Positions 20,538-30,820 of a stretch of DNA of 64,000 bases are shown piece after piece. Under the pieces are notes generated by a model. That model saw only the letters and a program-made list of their open reading frames with translations, was not told the origin of the DNA and searched no databases. The first letter of the stretch is position 1. The number at the start of each line of letters is the position of its first letter. Source of the DNA: Prillingera fragicola (lineage: Eukaryota; Basidiomycota; Tremellomycetes; Trichosporonales; Trichosporonaceae); contig BEDY01000001.1 in NCBI GenBank assembly GCA_002335605.1, forward strand, positions 248,001 to 312,000. Reading direction: 5' to 3'. The position numbers and the translations under genes are program-made.

Positions 20538-22373
20538 GTGATTTTTTATGATGGCCACGTGTGCTGGCCCACTGGTTTTTGTCAAACGATATACGTAGAG
20601 TTGAAGCTGACGCGCACAGGATTTCGCTCTGGGTGGGGATGCCAATCGCAGGAGATGACATCAATTTGTGGTCGCAGGTGATTGGGGGAGTCACAAACTA
20701 GACGACAGAGGAGGCTTTTTTGAGTATATTGGCGTCCGGTGGATCTTAGTGCTTGCCCACCTTGGCAAGCTTCTCGGCTCATGTTTGTTGGGCGTTCATG
20801 GATAGAGGGAGCTTTTTATTCTAGATGCAATGTATCGCACAGTGTTGTCGTTCACGAACATATGGACAATAAATTGAGGATGTTAAGTCTCTGGGGGAGG
20901 AGGTCGTGCGAGCAACAGCTGTTGTCGGCCATGTGCTCGGCTTCATGCCCTCCAAACCAGCTCAAGCGGATGGCAAAATCTCTAAAGTTAAGGTCATGCC
21001 AGAGAAAAGAGAGGGAAAGAGAAATACAAAGTGGAATGGCATGTGCATGTACATGTACAGTATTCAAGTGCCCGAGCCCGGGTTGAAGGGATGCTGGCCT
21101 TCGAGGTGCAGCCCTATCAGTAGCACCTATTGCAACTCTACTCTGTACACAACTACTGGAAAGGTTATGCTATTCATCTGTACATTTTTTCATATTCACA
21201 GTCTCTTGGTACTCGCTCTAAACTTGTGGGAGAAGGAGAACGCCGCCGAGCCAGACTGAGGTCTGGTCTGGCCCCCACACCTCCGTGGGCTGAGCTTCTT
21301 CAGTGTGCTGCACAAGTAAGTTGTCACTCGTTCTACCTGTCTTTGCATTAATTAATTAATTCCCATTATTGAGCAGCCTCAGAGTTAGACAGCGGGTGGC
21401 GGGCTTGGAGAACAGGGTTCACATTTATGCGTTGATTGGAGCAATACTGTATCACTCCACCTGCTGTGCCCAATCGAGAAGCGCAGACCGGTCCACCTCA
21501 TTACAAATGGTCATCTTGTCACTTTTCGCTCTTCAGGTCATTCTCAGCATTTACCACTATAGTGACAAGAAGAGGCAAGGAGCAGGGATGAGCAGGGATA
21601 ACGCCGTTGAGATGGCTCTCGGAAGAAAAGAAATGGCGGATGGTTCTCAACCACGAGGGCACGGCCCAGGCCTTTTTCAACATCTTCACCCGTTCTCACC
21701 ACTCAAACACCAGCTACTGACTATCGTATTGCATTGATGTAGCCACTCTGCCACACTCCTCTTCAAAGCAGACTGCTCCTCAAGAACAATCTACGTGGCA
21801 CGACGCTCTGCCGCGCGATCCACTATGACCCAACAGCCCACAAATCAGCGTCAAGCGCTCCGCCCCACTCTGAGAGGCTGGCCCCGAGTCATACCCCTTG
21901 CTGAACTCGTGACTATCGCTACTGACAATTTGTAAATCTGCTCAGTATTGCGACACGGGTCGGTTTTCTGTACCTTCCTTGTCTTTGCCGCATTCGTGGC
22001 GCGGGTGGTTTTCTTGGCAGAAAGTCTTGTGTGTGGTGTCTGTGTGCAGTTTTCGAGATCTCAAATTGTGGATTTGCCGTCCTGCTCTCGGCTTGCTCTG
22101 CTTTTGTTGCCAAGCCCACGTACATGGGAACCGTTCCGCAGGCACTGGTTGGGATGCCCAACTGCACGATAACAGAACCCGTCCCTCCTGTGGCCAGCTT
22201 CCAAGAGCTTACGCCGTAATTAAAATGGCTGACGCAGACGTGCTCAAGTGCGTGCTTGCACAATAGTTGTCTTCGCTATACCGATGGTGCATACATGGTA
22301 CTGGGATGGGCTCGCTATCATCCATGCTACTACTGTTACTTGGCAGTGATTACAAATCTTTGTGCCACATCAT
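20538..22373. other. Intergenic, 1.8 kb, convergent
   Basis: 3' flanks of the Zn2Cys6 gene and the P450 gene. Contains catgtgcatgtacatgtac near 21040 and an ATTAATTAATT stretch near 21348. No gene supported. Confidence 0.5.
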
Positions 22374-23993
22374 TTACTTCCTGGCATTGTTGTTGGAGAT
22401 GGACGAGGCAATCTTGAGCTCGTTGCGGCTCTTCTCGTCGGTGATCCACTGCTCGAGGACCTCGGGGTCGCGAGCAACAAGGCGGATCTTGAAGTTCTTG
22501 GGCTGCGAGGCAAGACCGTTGGGGTTCATGCAGGCAGTGTAAGGGTCAATGTCGTAGGGGACGTCGCCGGCCTCGAGCTTGAAGAAGTAGATGAGACGGG
22601 CAAAGGCCGAGTACATCTCGCGGTTGGCAAGGTGGACACCAGCGCACATGCGACGGCCGGCACCGAACGAGTAGTGGGCCTGGGCACCGTCGGCGTCCGT
22701 GGCCTTCTCCTCGAGGAAGCGCTCGGGGCGGAACACCTCGGTGTCGCCGTAACGGTCCTTGTCGTGGTGGACGGCCCAGGCGTTAAGGAAGACAGTAGTG
22801 CCCGAAGGAATGTGGATGCCGTTGTACTCCGAGTCACCGAGGGTGGCACGGGGAAGCGAGAGCTTGAGGACAGAGAAGAAGCGGGACGCCTCACGGTGAA
22901 GAGCGGTAATGTACTCGACAATCTCCTCCTCAGCGTTGGGAATCTCGCCGCCGCAGACGCGGTTGATCTCAGAGTAAGCCTTCTCCCAAGCAGCGGGGTG
23001 CTGGGCAAGGTAGCCGAGCGACCAGTTCATAGTGTTACCAAGAGTGTCGAGACCGGCAGAGACCATGGAGAGACAAAGAGAGCCGAGCTCCTTGGCGTTG
23101 AGCTTGGCATCGGGGTCCTTGAGAACAGAGCCAGTGATGCAAGGAACGTCGGTGCCGTTCTTGATGCGGGTCTTGAGGTCGTTGAGGAGAAGGTCCATGT
23201 ACTTGTCACGACGGGCACGAATGTCCTCCATGTGCTTGAGCTGCTTGCCCTTGAAGGCGGGGAGAGCACGGACGAGAGGAATGTAGTTGGCCCACGACGC
23301 GGTGGTGGAACGGTTCTCGGAAACGTTGAACTCGACGTGGATGATCTCCTTGAGGAGGTCGTCTCCGACCTCACCAAGACGGCAGCCATAGTTGACAGAG
23401 AGCGAAGTGTTGAGAGCGAAACGGAAGCAGTAAGGAGCAGGGTCAAGCTCGACCTTGCCGCCCTTGCCGTGGTTGTAAAAGTCTTCGATCATGGCAAGAG
23501 TCTCGCGGTCGACCATGGGCAGGTAGGTTTCAACGTTGGCCTTGTTAAGAGCAGTGGCGGCAGCCTTGCGCTTGCGCTTGCACGAGTCGTCCCAAGGTGA
23601 AGTACCAATGGACAAGCCGGCAGTCGAACCCATGATCTTGTGGACGTTGTGGAACTCGGGACGCGAGATGTAGACACCACCCTGGTCGGAGAGGAGCTCC
23701 TTTGCGCCCTTGGCGGTGTTGATGACAATAATCTCACGCTCGCCGAGAGTGACCTTGAAGACGCCGCCATACTTTTTGGACCACTCGTGGAAGGTGAAAG
23801 CGGCCTCGTGGCCGAGAGACATGAGGTTGCCAACAATGGGGAGAGGAATAGGTCCGGGAAGGTGGACCTTGCCGCGAGCGTACGAAATGTACTTGAGGAC
23901 GAGGAGCGCGAGGACACCGATGAGGACAGTGTTGCGCATCGCAACGTCGTCAAAGTTGCCGAACTGGGCTTTGAGGATAGAGTCGATGCCCAT
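22374..23993 (-). CDS. CYP504-like cytochrome P450, phenylacetate hydroxylase family
   Basis: Intronless, 539 residues. The ATG at 23993 gives MGIDSILK, an N-terminal membrane anchor (VLIGVLALLVLKYI) and the Pro-rich hinge LPGPIPLPIVGNL. P450 hallmarks are present: I-helix SAGLDTLGNT, ExxR as REASR, FRPERF, and heme loop FGAGRRMCAG with ligand Cys450. The overall sequence resembles CYP504 enzymes (Aspergillus PhacA/PhacB), which hydroxylate phenylacetate or its hydroxy derivatives towards homogentisate at the ER. The neighbours (P450 reductase, fumarylacetoacetase, maleylacetoacetate isomerase, homogentisate dioxygenase) support this. Whether it adds the 2- or the later hydroxyl cannot be told from sequence alone. 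It is divergent from the reductase. Confidence 0.85.
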   Translation of the reverse strand: MGIDSILKAQFGNFDDVAMRNTVLIGVLALLVLKYISYARGKVHLPGPIPLPIVGNLMSLGHEAAFTFHEWSKKYGGVFKVTLGEREIIVINTAKGAKELLSDQGGVYISRPEFHNVHKIMGSTAGLSIGTSPWDDSCKRKRKAAATALNKANVETYLPMVDRETLAMIEDFYNHGKGGKVELDPAPYCFRFALNTSLSVNYGCRLGEVGDDLLKEIIHVEFNVSENRSTTASWANYIPLVRALPAFKGKQLKHMEDIRARRDKYMDLLLNDLKTRIKNGTDVPCITGSVLKDPDAKLNAKELGSLCLSMVSAGLDTLGNTMNWSLGYLAQHPAAWEKAYSEINRVCGGEIPNAEEEIVEYITALHREASRFFSVLKLSLPRATLGDSEYNGIHIPSGTTVFLNAWAVHHDKDRYGDTEVFRPERFLEEKATDADGAQAHYSFGAGRRMCAGVHLANREMYSAFARLIYFFKLEAGDVPYDIDPYTACMNPNGLASQPKNFKIRLVARDPEVLEQWITDEKSRNELKIASSISNNNARK

Positions 23994-24613
23994 GATGAAA
24001 GAAGTGTTGCAGTTGTCGTGTGGCGGATTTGGCGAGGGGCAAGTCGAGAACACTGAAGCCAGCAGAGACTTGATGGGGAACTTGCAGAGAGACCGCCATG
24101 CGTTGCTTGATATATGAATACTCTCCAGCCTACTGGCTACATTCCATTGAGCGTGCGCGCATGCATGCATTCACACGCACTAGTTGGACACCCGAGATGC
24201 GTGCAAACCAATGAGGACGCCGGTGTACCACCCACTGCCCACTGCCGATTATCGCACCCGGATAAACCATCACTTACCCCACCTCGTCCCCACGGATCCC
24301 CCGTAAATCATCATCTTTGCCATCGCACTCTTGTGCCTAATGCTTGGCTAACGGTACATGCCGAACCCCCTGTTGTCTTTGACAGCGTCCATGCAATCAC
24401 GCGGCTCCGGATACGTTGTATGCGTGGCTAAACCAACACTCCACCTAGATTGTGGGTGATCATTCTGACCTAATTCCACCGCGGACACGCGACCCCAACA
24501 CCCATGTCAAGAGTGGGTTTACTAGAGGTAAGAGGGGGCCCTCGCCTTGATAAGATGGCGATGCGAGCGAGCATTGCCGTCTCAACTCTACAAGTTTCAT
24601 TCCCCTTCACATC
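23994..24613. promoter_or_regulatory. Shared divergent promoter, P450 / P450 reductase
   Basis: 620 nt separate two opposite starts. It holds a TATATAT-like element for the P450 (about 24109-24118 on the minus strand), CCGCGG at 24479 (a CGG inverted triplet, the type read by Zn2Cys6 factors) and TTGATAAG at 24547. Co-regulation of enzyme and redox partner is inferred from the arrangement. Confidence 0.6.
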
Positions 24614-26950
24614 ATGGCATCAGCAGACAGCAAGATGGACACCAACGACATTGCCGTAGAGGCAGCAAAGTCGGGAAGCATGAACAACCTCCTGTACGCG
24701 CTCGTCCTCCTGGCAGTCCTCTACTGGGGTAGGGACTCGATTCCTTTCCTCAGTAGTGGTCCCAAGAAGGCCAAGGTCGGAGCTGGCGCGGGTGACGCTG
24801 GCAAGTCCAAGGGCGAGGCCGATGACCCCGACGACTTTGTTTTCAAGATGAAGGAGGGCGTGAGTATTTGTGATCGGCGGGTTTGACTTTTGGCTGACGC
24901 ATTCTTCCAGGACAAGAAACTCGGTGTCTTCTACGGCTCAGAGTCTGGCACTGCCAACGAGTACGCTCTTCGTTTCGCCAAGGAGGCCCGTTCGCGCTTT
25001 GGCTTCTCCTCGCTGGTCATGGACCCCGAGGAGTTTGAGTTTTCGACCCTCGACAAGGTCCCCAGTGACCGTGTCATTGTCTTTATCATGGCCACGTACG
25101 GCGATGGCGAGCCCACCGCAAACGCCCAGGAGTTTTGGAAGTTTATCTCCGACCCCGACGTCGAGTTCTCTGGCGGTGACAACCGCCTCGACAACCTCAA
25201 CTATGTCATCTTTGGCCTTGGCAACACCACCTACGAGCACTTTAACGAGGTCGCCCGCGCCCTCGACCGCCGCCTCCAGGAGCTCGGCGCTGAGCGCATT
25301 GGCGCTCGTGGCGAGACCGACGAGATCACCGGCACCGAAGCCGGCTACCTCGCCTGGAAGGATGGCATGTGGGACGCCATGGCCGAGCGCTTTGGCATTG
25401 AGGAGGGTGCCGCCGCCGACGTTGCCGACTTTGAGGTCACCGAGATTGACAACTCGCTACTCCAGAACAAGATTTACCACGGAGAGCTCTCCCAGGCTGC
25501 TCTTCGCGCTGCCCACGGCGAGATTCCCCACAATGCCGGTACCTTTGACGGCAAGAACCCCTACACCGCCCCCGTCACAGTTGCTCGCGAGCTCTTTGCC
25601 GTCGACGGCGAGCGAAACTGCGTCCACCTCGAGTTTGACATTTCTGGCACTAACCTTTCGTACCAGCACGGTGACCACCTCGCCATCTGGCCCTCGAACC
25701 CCGACATTGGCACTGAGCGTATCCTGCGTGTGCTCGGTCTCGCCGACAAGCGCCACCAGGCCGTTGACATCAAGGCTCTCGACCCCGCCCTTGCCCAAGT
25801 CCCCTTCCCCACCCCTGCGACGTATGAGGGCGTGTTCCGCCACTACCTCGAGATTACCGCTCCTGCCTCGCGCCAGACTCTTGCTCTCCTTGCCAAGTAC
25901 GGCCCCACCCCGGAGGCCAAGGCCATGTTCGAGCGCTGGGGCAGTGACCCCGTTGCCTACCACAACGAGGTTGAGCTGCCTCGTATCCGTATCGGTGAGG
26001 CTCTCCAGCTCGCCACCGGCAACGATCCCAACGACCCCACCGACGCTACTCCCTGGCCCATTCCCTTTGACCGCATCATCTCAATGGTCCCCCGCCAGAA
26101 GCCTCGCTACTACTCGATCTCGTCGAGCTCCAAGCTCCACCCGACCTCTATCCACGCCACCGCCGTCGTGCTCAAGTATGACACTCCCAAGTCGGCACTC
26201 CACGGCGACCAGCCCCGCTGGATCTACGGCAACGGCACAAACTTCCTGCTCAACATTCAGGCCGCCAAGCGCGGTGACAGTTCTGTCCAGCACGGTGTTC
26301 TTACCAAAGCTGCCATCCGCCTCGAGGACATGCCCAACCTCCCTCTCTCGTACCGCATCTCCGGTCCCCGCGACAACCACATTCGCGGCAGCGACCTGCA
26401 CATTCCCATCCACACCCGCTCCAGCAACTTCCGCCTGCCCTCGCGCCCCGTCATCCCCGTCATCATGGTCGGCCCCGGCACTGGTGTCGCCCCCTTCCGC
26501 GGGTTCGTGCAGGAGCGCGTCGCGCTTGCTCGCCAGACCAAGCAGCGCAAGGGAGAGGCCGCGCTCAAGGACTGGGCGCCCATGTGGCTCTTTTACGGCT
26601 GCAGGAAATCGAACGAGGACTTTCTCTACCAGGAGGAGTGGCCCGAGTACGCCAAGGAGCTCGACGGCAAGTTTATCATGCACACTGCCGAGTCGCGTGG
26701 GCCCAACCGCAAGCCAGACGGCAGCAAGGTTTACGTCCAGGACATGATCTGGGACCAGCGCGACCTCCTCGCTCCGGCCATCTGTGACCAGAATGCCCAG
26801 ATCTTCATCTGCGGCGACGCCAAGCACATGGCCAAGAGTGTCGAGGACACGTTTGCGCGGATGATTGCCGAGTACAAGGGTGTTGATGGCCACGACGCTG
26901 TGAAAAAGCTCAAGGACGCCAAGCGCTTCAAGACTGACGTGTGGTCATAG
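24614..26950 (+). CDS. NADPH-cytochrome P450 reductase
   Basis: Exons 24614-24859 and 24911-26950 give 761 residues. An N-terminal membrane span (NNLLYALVLLAVLYW, about 24-38) anchors it in the ER. The FMN domain shows YGSESGTANEYA, ATYGDGEPTAN and FGLGNTTYEHF. The FAD domain shows RYYSISSSS. The NADPH domain shows VGPGTGVAPFRGF, YGCRKSNEDFLY and CGDAKHMAKSVE, and the protein ends in the typical aromatic tail TDVWS. It transfers electrons from NADPH to P450s. Domain order and length fit the family. Its place beside a catabolic P450 is unusual because fungi generally carry one housekeeping reductase. Confidence 0.96.
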
Positions 26951-27598
26951 TCGTGTCTGTTTCTCAGAGTTTGGTCTCCATACTGTTTGTACGATAGTCT
27001 CCAGATAGGTCTGCATGTACTCTTGAACATTGCAACGGGGCAGCAGCAGGAACAACAACAGCATAGTGACAGTGCCAGCTCAGCACTGTGAGAGATACAA
27101 GGGGCAAGGATCAGGTATCCCATAGTGGGCAATGGGTCGCCAAGTGAAGTTGTAAAGGTTCGGGGACAACAGACTTTGGCCTCTGCTCCAACTCGAATGG
27201 GTGAACTCTGCATTCTCCATACAAAATAGTTGATCCGGGATTATCCCAGAGTTCACCCATTCGAGTTGCAGCAGAGGCACGACTTGGTAATCCCGCACCA
27301 CCCTCCAGCACTTCGCACCTGGTGGTGGTCCTGGCCGGTATATCGGCATTCTGATCAATGGTCTGTCGAACCTCGCCCCTCTTTGCCAGCCAGCTGCACG
27401 TCGAGCTGTTGAGCTTGGTCTCATCTCATGCGCAGACGCAGGACGATCAGTGGCTCTAGTAGAGACGTGCAGTAAAGTACCATCCCAAACAATTGCCATC
27501 ACCTACATATGCATACAATGCCTCTCTCAGCCTACAAGTACGAACATTTTTCTACTGCGTGCGACGCCAGCCAGCGCGCCAGCGCGGGGGCTAGCCGC
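26951..27598. other. Intergenic, convergent, with hairpin
   Basis: Lies between the 3' ends of the reductase and fumarylacetoacetase. Contains the long inverted repeat at 27179-27278. TGCATGTAC follows the reductase stop. No gene supported. Confidence 0.6.
27179..27278. repeat. 32-bp inverted repeat (hairpin) with 36-nt loop
   Basis: Arms 27179-27210 and 27247-27278 are complementary at 31 of 32 positions, separated by 36 nt. It sits between two convergent stop codons. It could fold back in either 3' UTR, or be a remnant of a small foldback element; no terminal duplication is evident. Confidence 0.9.
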
Positions 27599-28867
27599 CT
27601 ACTTGAACTCGACAGCAGGGAGGACCGTTCCCTCGCACTCGCCAAAGCCAATGCAGTAGCCGTCTGCCTGGACGGTGGCCGAGATCTTGACACTGTCGCC
27701 GTCGCGGAGCCAGGTCATGTCCTTGCGGCTCTCGTCGAGCTCGAACGGCTCGCGGCCGAGACGCGAGCGCTCGAGGAGCGAGCCAAGGCCCTCGTCGTTG
27801 GGTGCCGACAGAGTGCCCGAGCCCATCATGTCGCAGGGGCGCATGGGGCAGCCGGTCGCCGAGTGGTGCGCAATCATCTGGGCAAAGGTCCAGTACGTGT
27901 GCTTCAAGTTGGACGTGGCGACGGGGACGTACTTGTCCGACTCGGGGGTCTTGATCTCAAGCTGGAGAGGGAGGTTGTAGTTGAATCCCTCGGGGTCGTC
28001 GAGGTAAGGGAGGAGCTTGGGCTCGTGGTCGTACATGTTGGTCTTGAAGACCTCGACGGCAGCGGACTGGACGATCCAGGGAGCAATGGTGGTGCAAAAG
28101 TTCTTGGACAGGAAGGGGCCAAGAGGAGCATACTCCCAGGTCTGGATGTCACGAGCCGACCAGTCGTTCATGAGGACTATGCCAAAGATGTGCTTGCGAG
28201 CCTCGGTGGGCGAGAGACGCTCGCCGAGCTTGGTAGCCTTGCCGCCGTAGATGACGGCAGTCTCGAGCTCATAGTCGAGCTTGCGGGAGGCGGCGAAGAT
28301 GGGCTGCTTGTCTCCGGGCTTCTCGAGCATCTGGCCGACAGGGCGGTGGAAGGGAGTGCCAGAGACGACGATCGACGAAGCACGGCCGTGGTAGGCAACG
28401 GGCAAGTGCCTCCAGTTGGGCTGGAGAGCGTTGTCGGGACCACGGATCAGGACACCGCAGTTGTAGGCGTGCTCGTAGCAAGCGTAAAAGTCGCTGTAGT
28501 CGCCAACGTTGATGGGCATGTGCATGGTGGTGTCCTTGGCGGTGCGGCTGGCAAAGAGCGAGTCCTTGTCGGCGGCGCTCGCAAGGGCCGAGTCCTTGGC
28601 GAGCAGCGAAGTGAGGAACTTGCGGAACGCTGCCCAGTCCTCGGGCTCGGAACCGACATACTTGTCGAGCGAGTCGGTCTGGAACACCTCGGCCTTGACA
28701 GGCGACTTGGCAAAGTGCTCACTGCGCGAGAGGGCGTCGAGGTCAAGAATGCTGTCGCCAATGGCGACACCAGGACGGGGGCTCTTGTTGGCGCTGGTCG
28801 AGAACACGCCAAAGGGCAGGTTCTGGATGGGGAAGGGGTGGTCTGCGGGGTACTGGATGAACGACAT
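27599..28867 (-). CDS. fahA: Fumarylacetoacetase
   Basis: Intronless, 422 residues, the family's normal length. The N-terminal SH3-like domain (FIQYPADHPFPIQNLPFGVF) precedes the hydrolase fold. Metal and active-site landmarks are DYSDFYACYEH (Asp and catalytic His), ELETAVIYGG (Glu-x-Glu) and NDWSARDIQTWEY (Asp), as known for FAH. It hydrolyses fumarylacetoacetate to fumarate and acetoacetate, the last step of phenylalanine, tyrosine and phenylacetate degradation via homogentisate, in the cytosol. It is followed upstream in the same orientation by maleylacetoacetate isomerase and homogentisate dioxygenase. A TATATAT element lies about 50 nt upstream. Identity is secure. Confidence 0.97.
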   Translation of the reverse strand: MSFIQYPADHPFPIQNLPFGVFSTSANKSPRPGVAIGDSILDLDALSRSEHFAKSPVKAEVFQTDSLDKYVGSEPEDWAAFRKFLTSLLAKDSALASAADKDSLFASRTAKDTTMHMPINVGDYSDFYACYEHAYNCGVLIRGPDNALQPNWRHLPVAYHGRASSIVVSGTPFHRPVGQMLEKPGDKQPIFAASRKLDYELETAVIYGGKATKLGERLSPTEARKHIFGIVLMNDWSARDIQTWEYAPLGPFLSKNFCTTIAPWIVQSAAVEVFKTNMYDHEPKLLPYLDDPEGFNYNLPLQLEIKTPESDKYVPVATSNLKHTYWTFAQMIAHHSATGCPMRPCDMMGSGTLSAPNDEGLGSLLERSRLGREPFELDESRKDMTWLRDGDSVKISATVQADGYCIGFGECEGTVLPAVEFK

Positions 28868-29422
28868 GACGGGCTTGCTGGTTGATGAGGAGTGTCAACA
28901 GCCAGCGTACGCTGCCTATATATGGAAAGTAGACAGTAGTGCGCGCGTCGAGCTACTCGGCCGTGCGCGGCGCGGAGACCCACCGCCGCGGGAGCCGCTT
29001 TAGTCAGTCAATCAGAGTGGGGTAGATGCGATTGCCAGGGCTGGACGGGGTAACCAAGAGATGGATAAACCAAGAGTCACCGCAGGGTTACCAGGGTAGT
29101 CGCCGATATCGCCCTGGCTGAGTCAGTAGCCTACTGATTCGTGCTTGGAGTGGATAAAAGTGGATGTAGTGAGATGCAGATGCATGTCCATTGGATGCTG
29201 CGCGGATAGTTCGGGTCGGTTGTCTAGGGCGCAATGTCTTGGGCGCAGCGTGCACGGCCTGTGGCCAGCTGCTGAGGTCAGCCAGGCAGCGAGCGGTACG
29301 GCCAACGGCGTCCGACTCTGGCAACGACGGCAACGACGGCAACGACGGCTGCATCAAAGTTGGACAACACTGGCAGTACGGCATCCAGAATCCAAAGAAT
29401 ACATGCAAATCTCCTACAACAT
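28868..29422. promoter_or_regulatory. fahA upstream region
   Basis: Contains TATATAT at 28917-28923 (50 nt from the start), CCGCGG at 28987 and a 9-nt ggcaacgac repeat near 29325-29352. The isomerase gene ends at its far side. No gene supported. Confidence 0.55.
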
Positions 29423-30159
29423 CTAAGCCTTGAGCTCATCAGGCGTGTCGGGCTGGTGCCTAAAGTCGGCCTTTACAAACTCGGGCAGCTTGCTAATGTT
29501 TTCAAAGATGCTGGTGATGGTAGGGAACTGGGGGAGGATGTCGGGGCAGAAACGCAGCACAGTGTAGAGCTGGGGAAGCAGCGCGCAGTCGGCCATGGTC
29601 ACGCTGTCGCCGTAGCAGTACTTGCCCGACGTGGATGTGGTCTTGAGCAGGCCCTCGAGCGCTGGGACATGTCAGTTTCCGATGTCGCTGATAACTCACC
29701 CTTGAGCGTCGGGGTAGCGCACAGCTTGGCCCAGTCTGGAGCAGTGGCCCCAAGGTCCTTGACTTTGCTGAGCGTGCCCATATTGAGCATGGGGAAGATG
29801 TCGCCGACCACCAAGTCGACAATCGAGCGCACAAGCGCACGCGCCTTTGCGTCGTTGCGGGGGAGCAGGGGGCCCACGGGCGACTTGTCACCGTAGACCT
29901 CGTCGAGGTACTCCATGATCGCCACGCACTGGGAGAGCGCCCACTGGCTGCCGTCCTGCTCGGTGACGATCAGGGCAGGGACGAGCCCCGAGGGGTTGAC
30001 CTTGAGGTACTCGTCACTCTTCTGCTCATTCTTGACGAGGTGAATAAACTTGTCATCGCGCTCAATGTTGTGCAACGCCATGACAGTGCGCACACGGCCC
30101 GAAGCCGACGAGCGGTGGTACGTGTACAGCGTGAGGTGCTTGGGAACTGGGATCGACAT
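29423..30159 (-). CDS. maiA: Maleylacetoacetate isomerase (zeta-class GST)
   Basis: Exons 29700-30159 and 29423-29661 give 232 residues. The thioredoxin-like N-domain has LYTYHRSSASGRVRTVMAL, the zeta-GST active site, and NPSGLVPALIV with the cis-Pro, then SQCVAIMEYLDE for the glutathione gamma-Glu. The C-terminal helical domain contains YGDSVTMADCALLPQLY. It isomerises maleylacetoacetate to fumarylacetoacetate using glutathione, feeding the adjacent fumarylacetoacetase. The usual SSC motif is SSA here, so the Cys next to the catalytic serines is replaced. Length and motifs otherwise fit well. Confidence 0.93.
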
Positions 30160-30820
30160 TCCTGGAGATGTGAGTGAGTGGATGGTGGTGCATTGGCTTC
30201 GGAAATGGTAATATGTACAACATGACCCACGGTTGGCTTACCTCCACCGGCCACCTGTCACCTGTCACTGGCCATGTCCAATCCCCCGCCCCCGGCCGGC
30301 CAGGCCCCGGAGCATGTCAGCAACATCACAGATATCACACTATCTTGCACTGATGATTCCCAAGCTAGGAATCCGGCTCAACCGAGTTCCAAAACTCGGA
30401 TAAAGCATGCTCTTCCAGATCGCAACAGGGTCATGCGGGTTCCTGTGGGCATGCCCTGGACGTCGAATCCTTCGAATACGCCACTGCTATGTGATTTGGG
30501 CCGATTGCAGAGCCGATGGCATGCCTCGTGTCTTCCATGTGTGGCCTGGCACATCGGGACAGTGTCGAGCGAGGCCGTATGTCTGCAAAGTGTGGCGGTA
30601 TGACTTGTTGAGGGGTTGTAGTCTCCACAGTCGTGTTGCTGATAGTGAGCTTGGACAATGATATCGCGATCGGGGGATGCCGAAATCCGATATCAGTCCC
30701 TGGAGAGAAAGTGTGGATAAGTGGGTCAGATTCAGAGCTCATTGTGCAGCATGCAAAGTGAGAGCGTATTCTGTGACATCTTCTGTACTACAACTGCTAC
30801 AGTATCCCCACTGCCCACAT
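30160..30820. promoter_or_regulatory. maiA upstream region
   Basis: 661 nt between maiA and the 3' end of hmgA, both minus strand. No CCGCGG or clear TATA box was found. No gene supported. Confidence 0.45.

Noticed and set aside
22362..23600. 412-codon plus-strand frame across the P450 gene
   Set aside because: Antisense to a gene with all P450 motifs; low-complexity Val/Glu/Leu composition typical of antisense frames.
24870..26747. 625-codon frame overlapping the reductase in another plus frame
   Set aside because: Ser/Pro/Arg-rich out-of-frame translation of the reductase exon.
27509..28885. 458-codon plus-strand frame across fahA
   Set aside because: Antisense artefact; fahA motifs are unambiguous.
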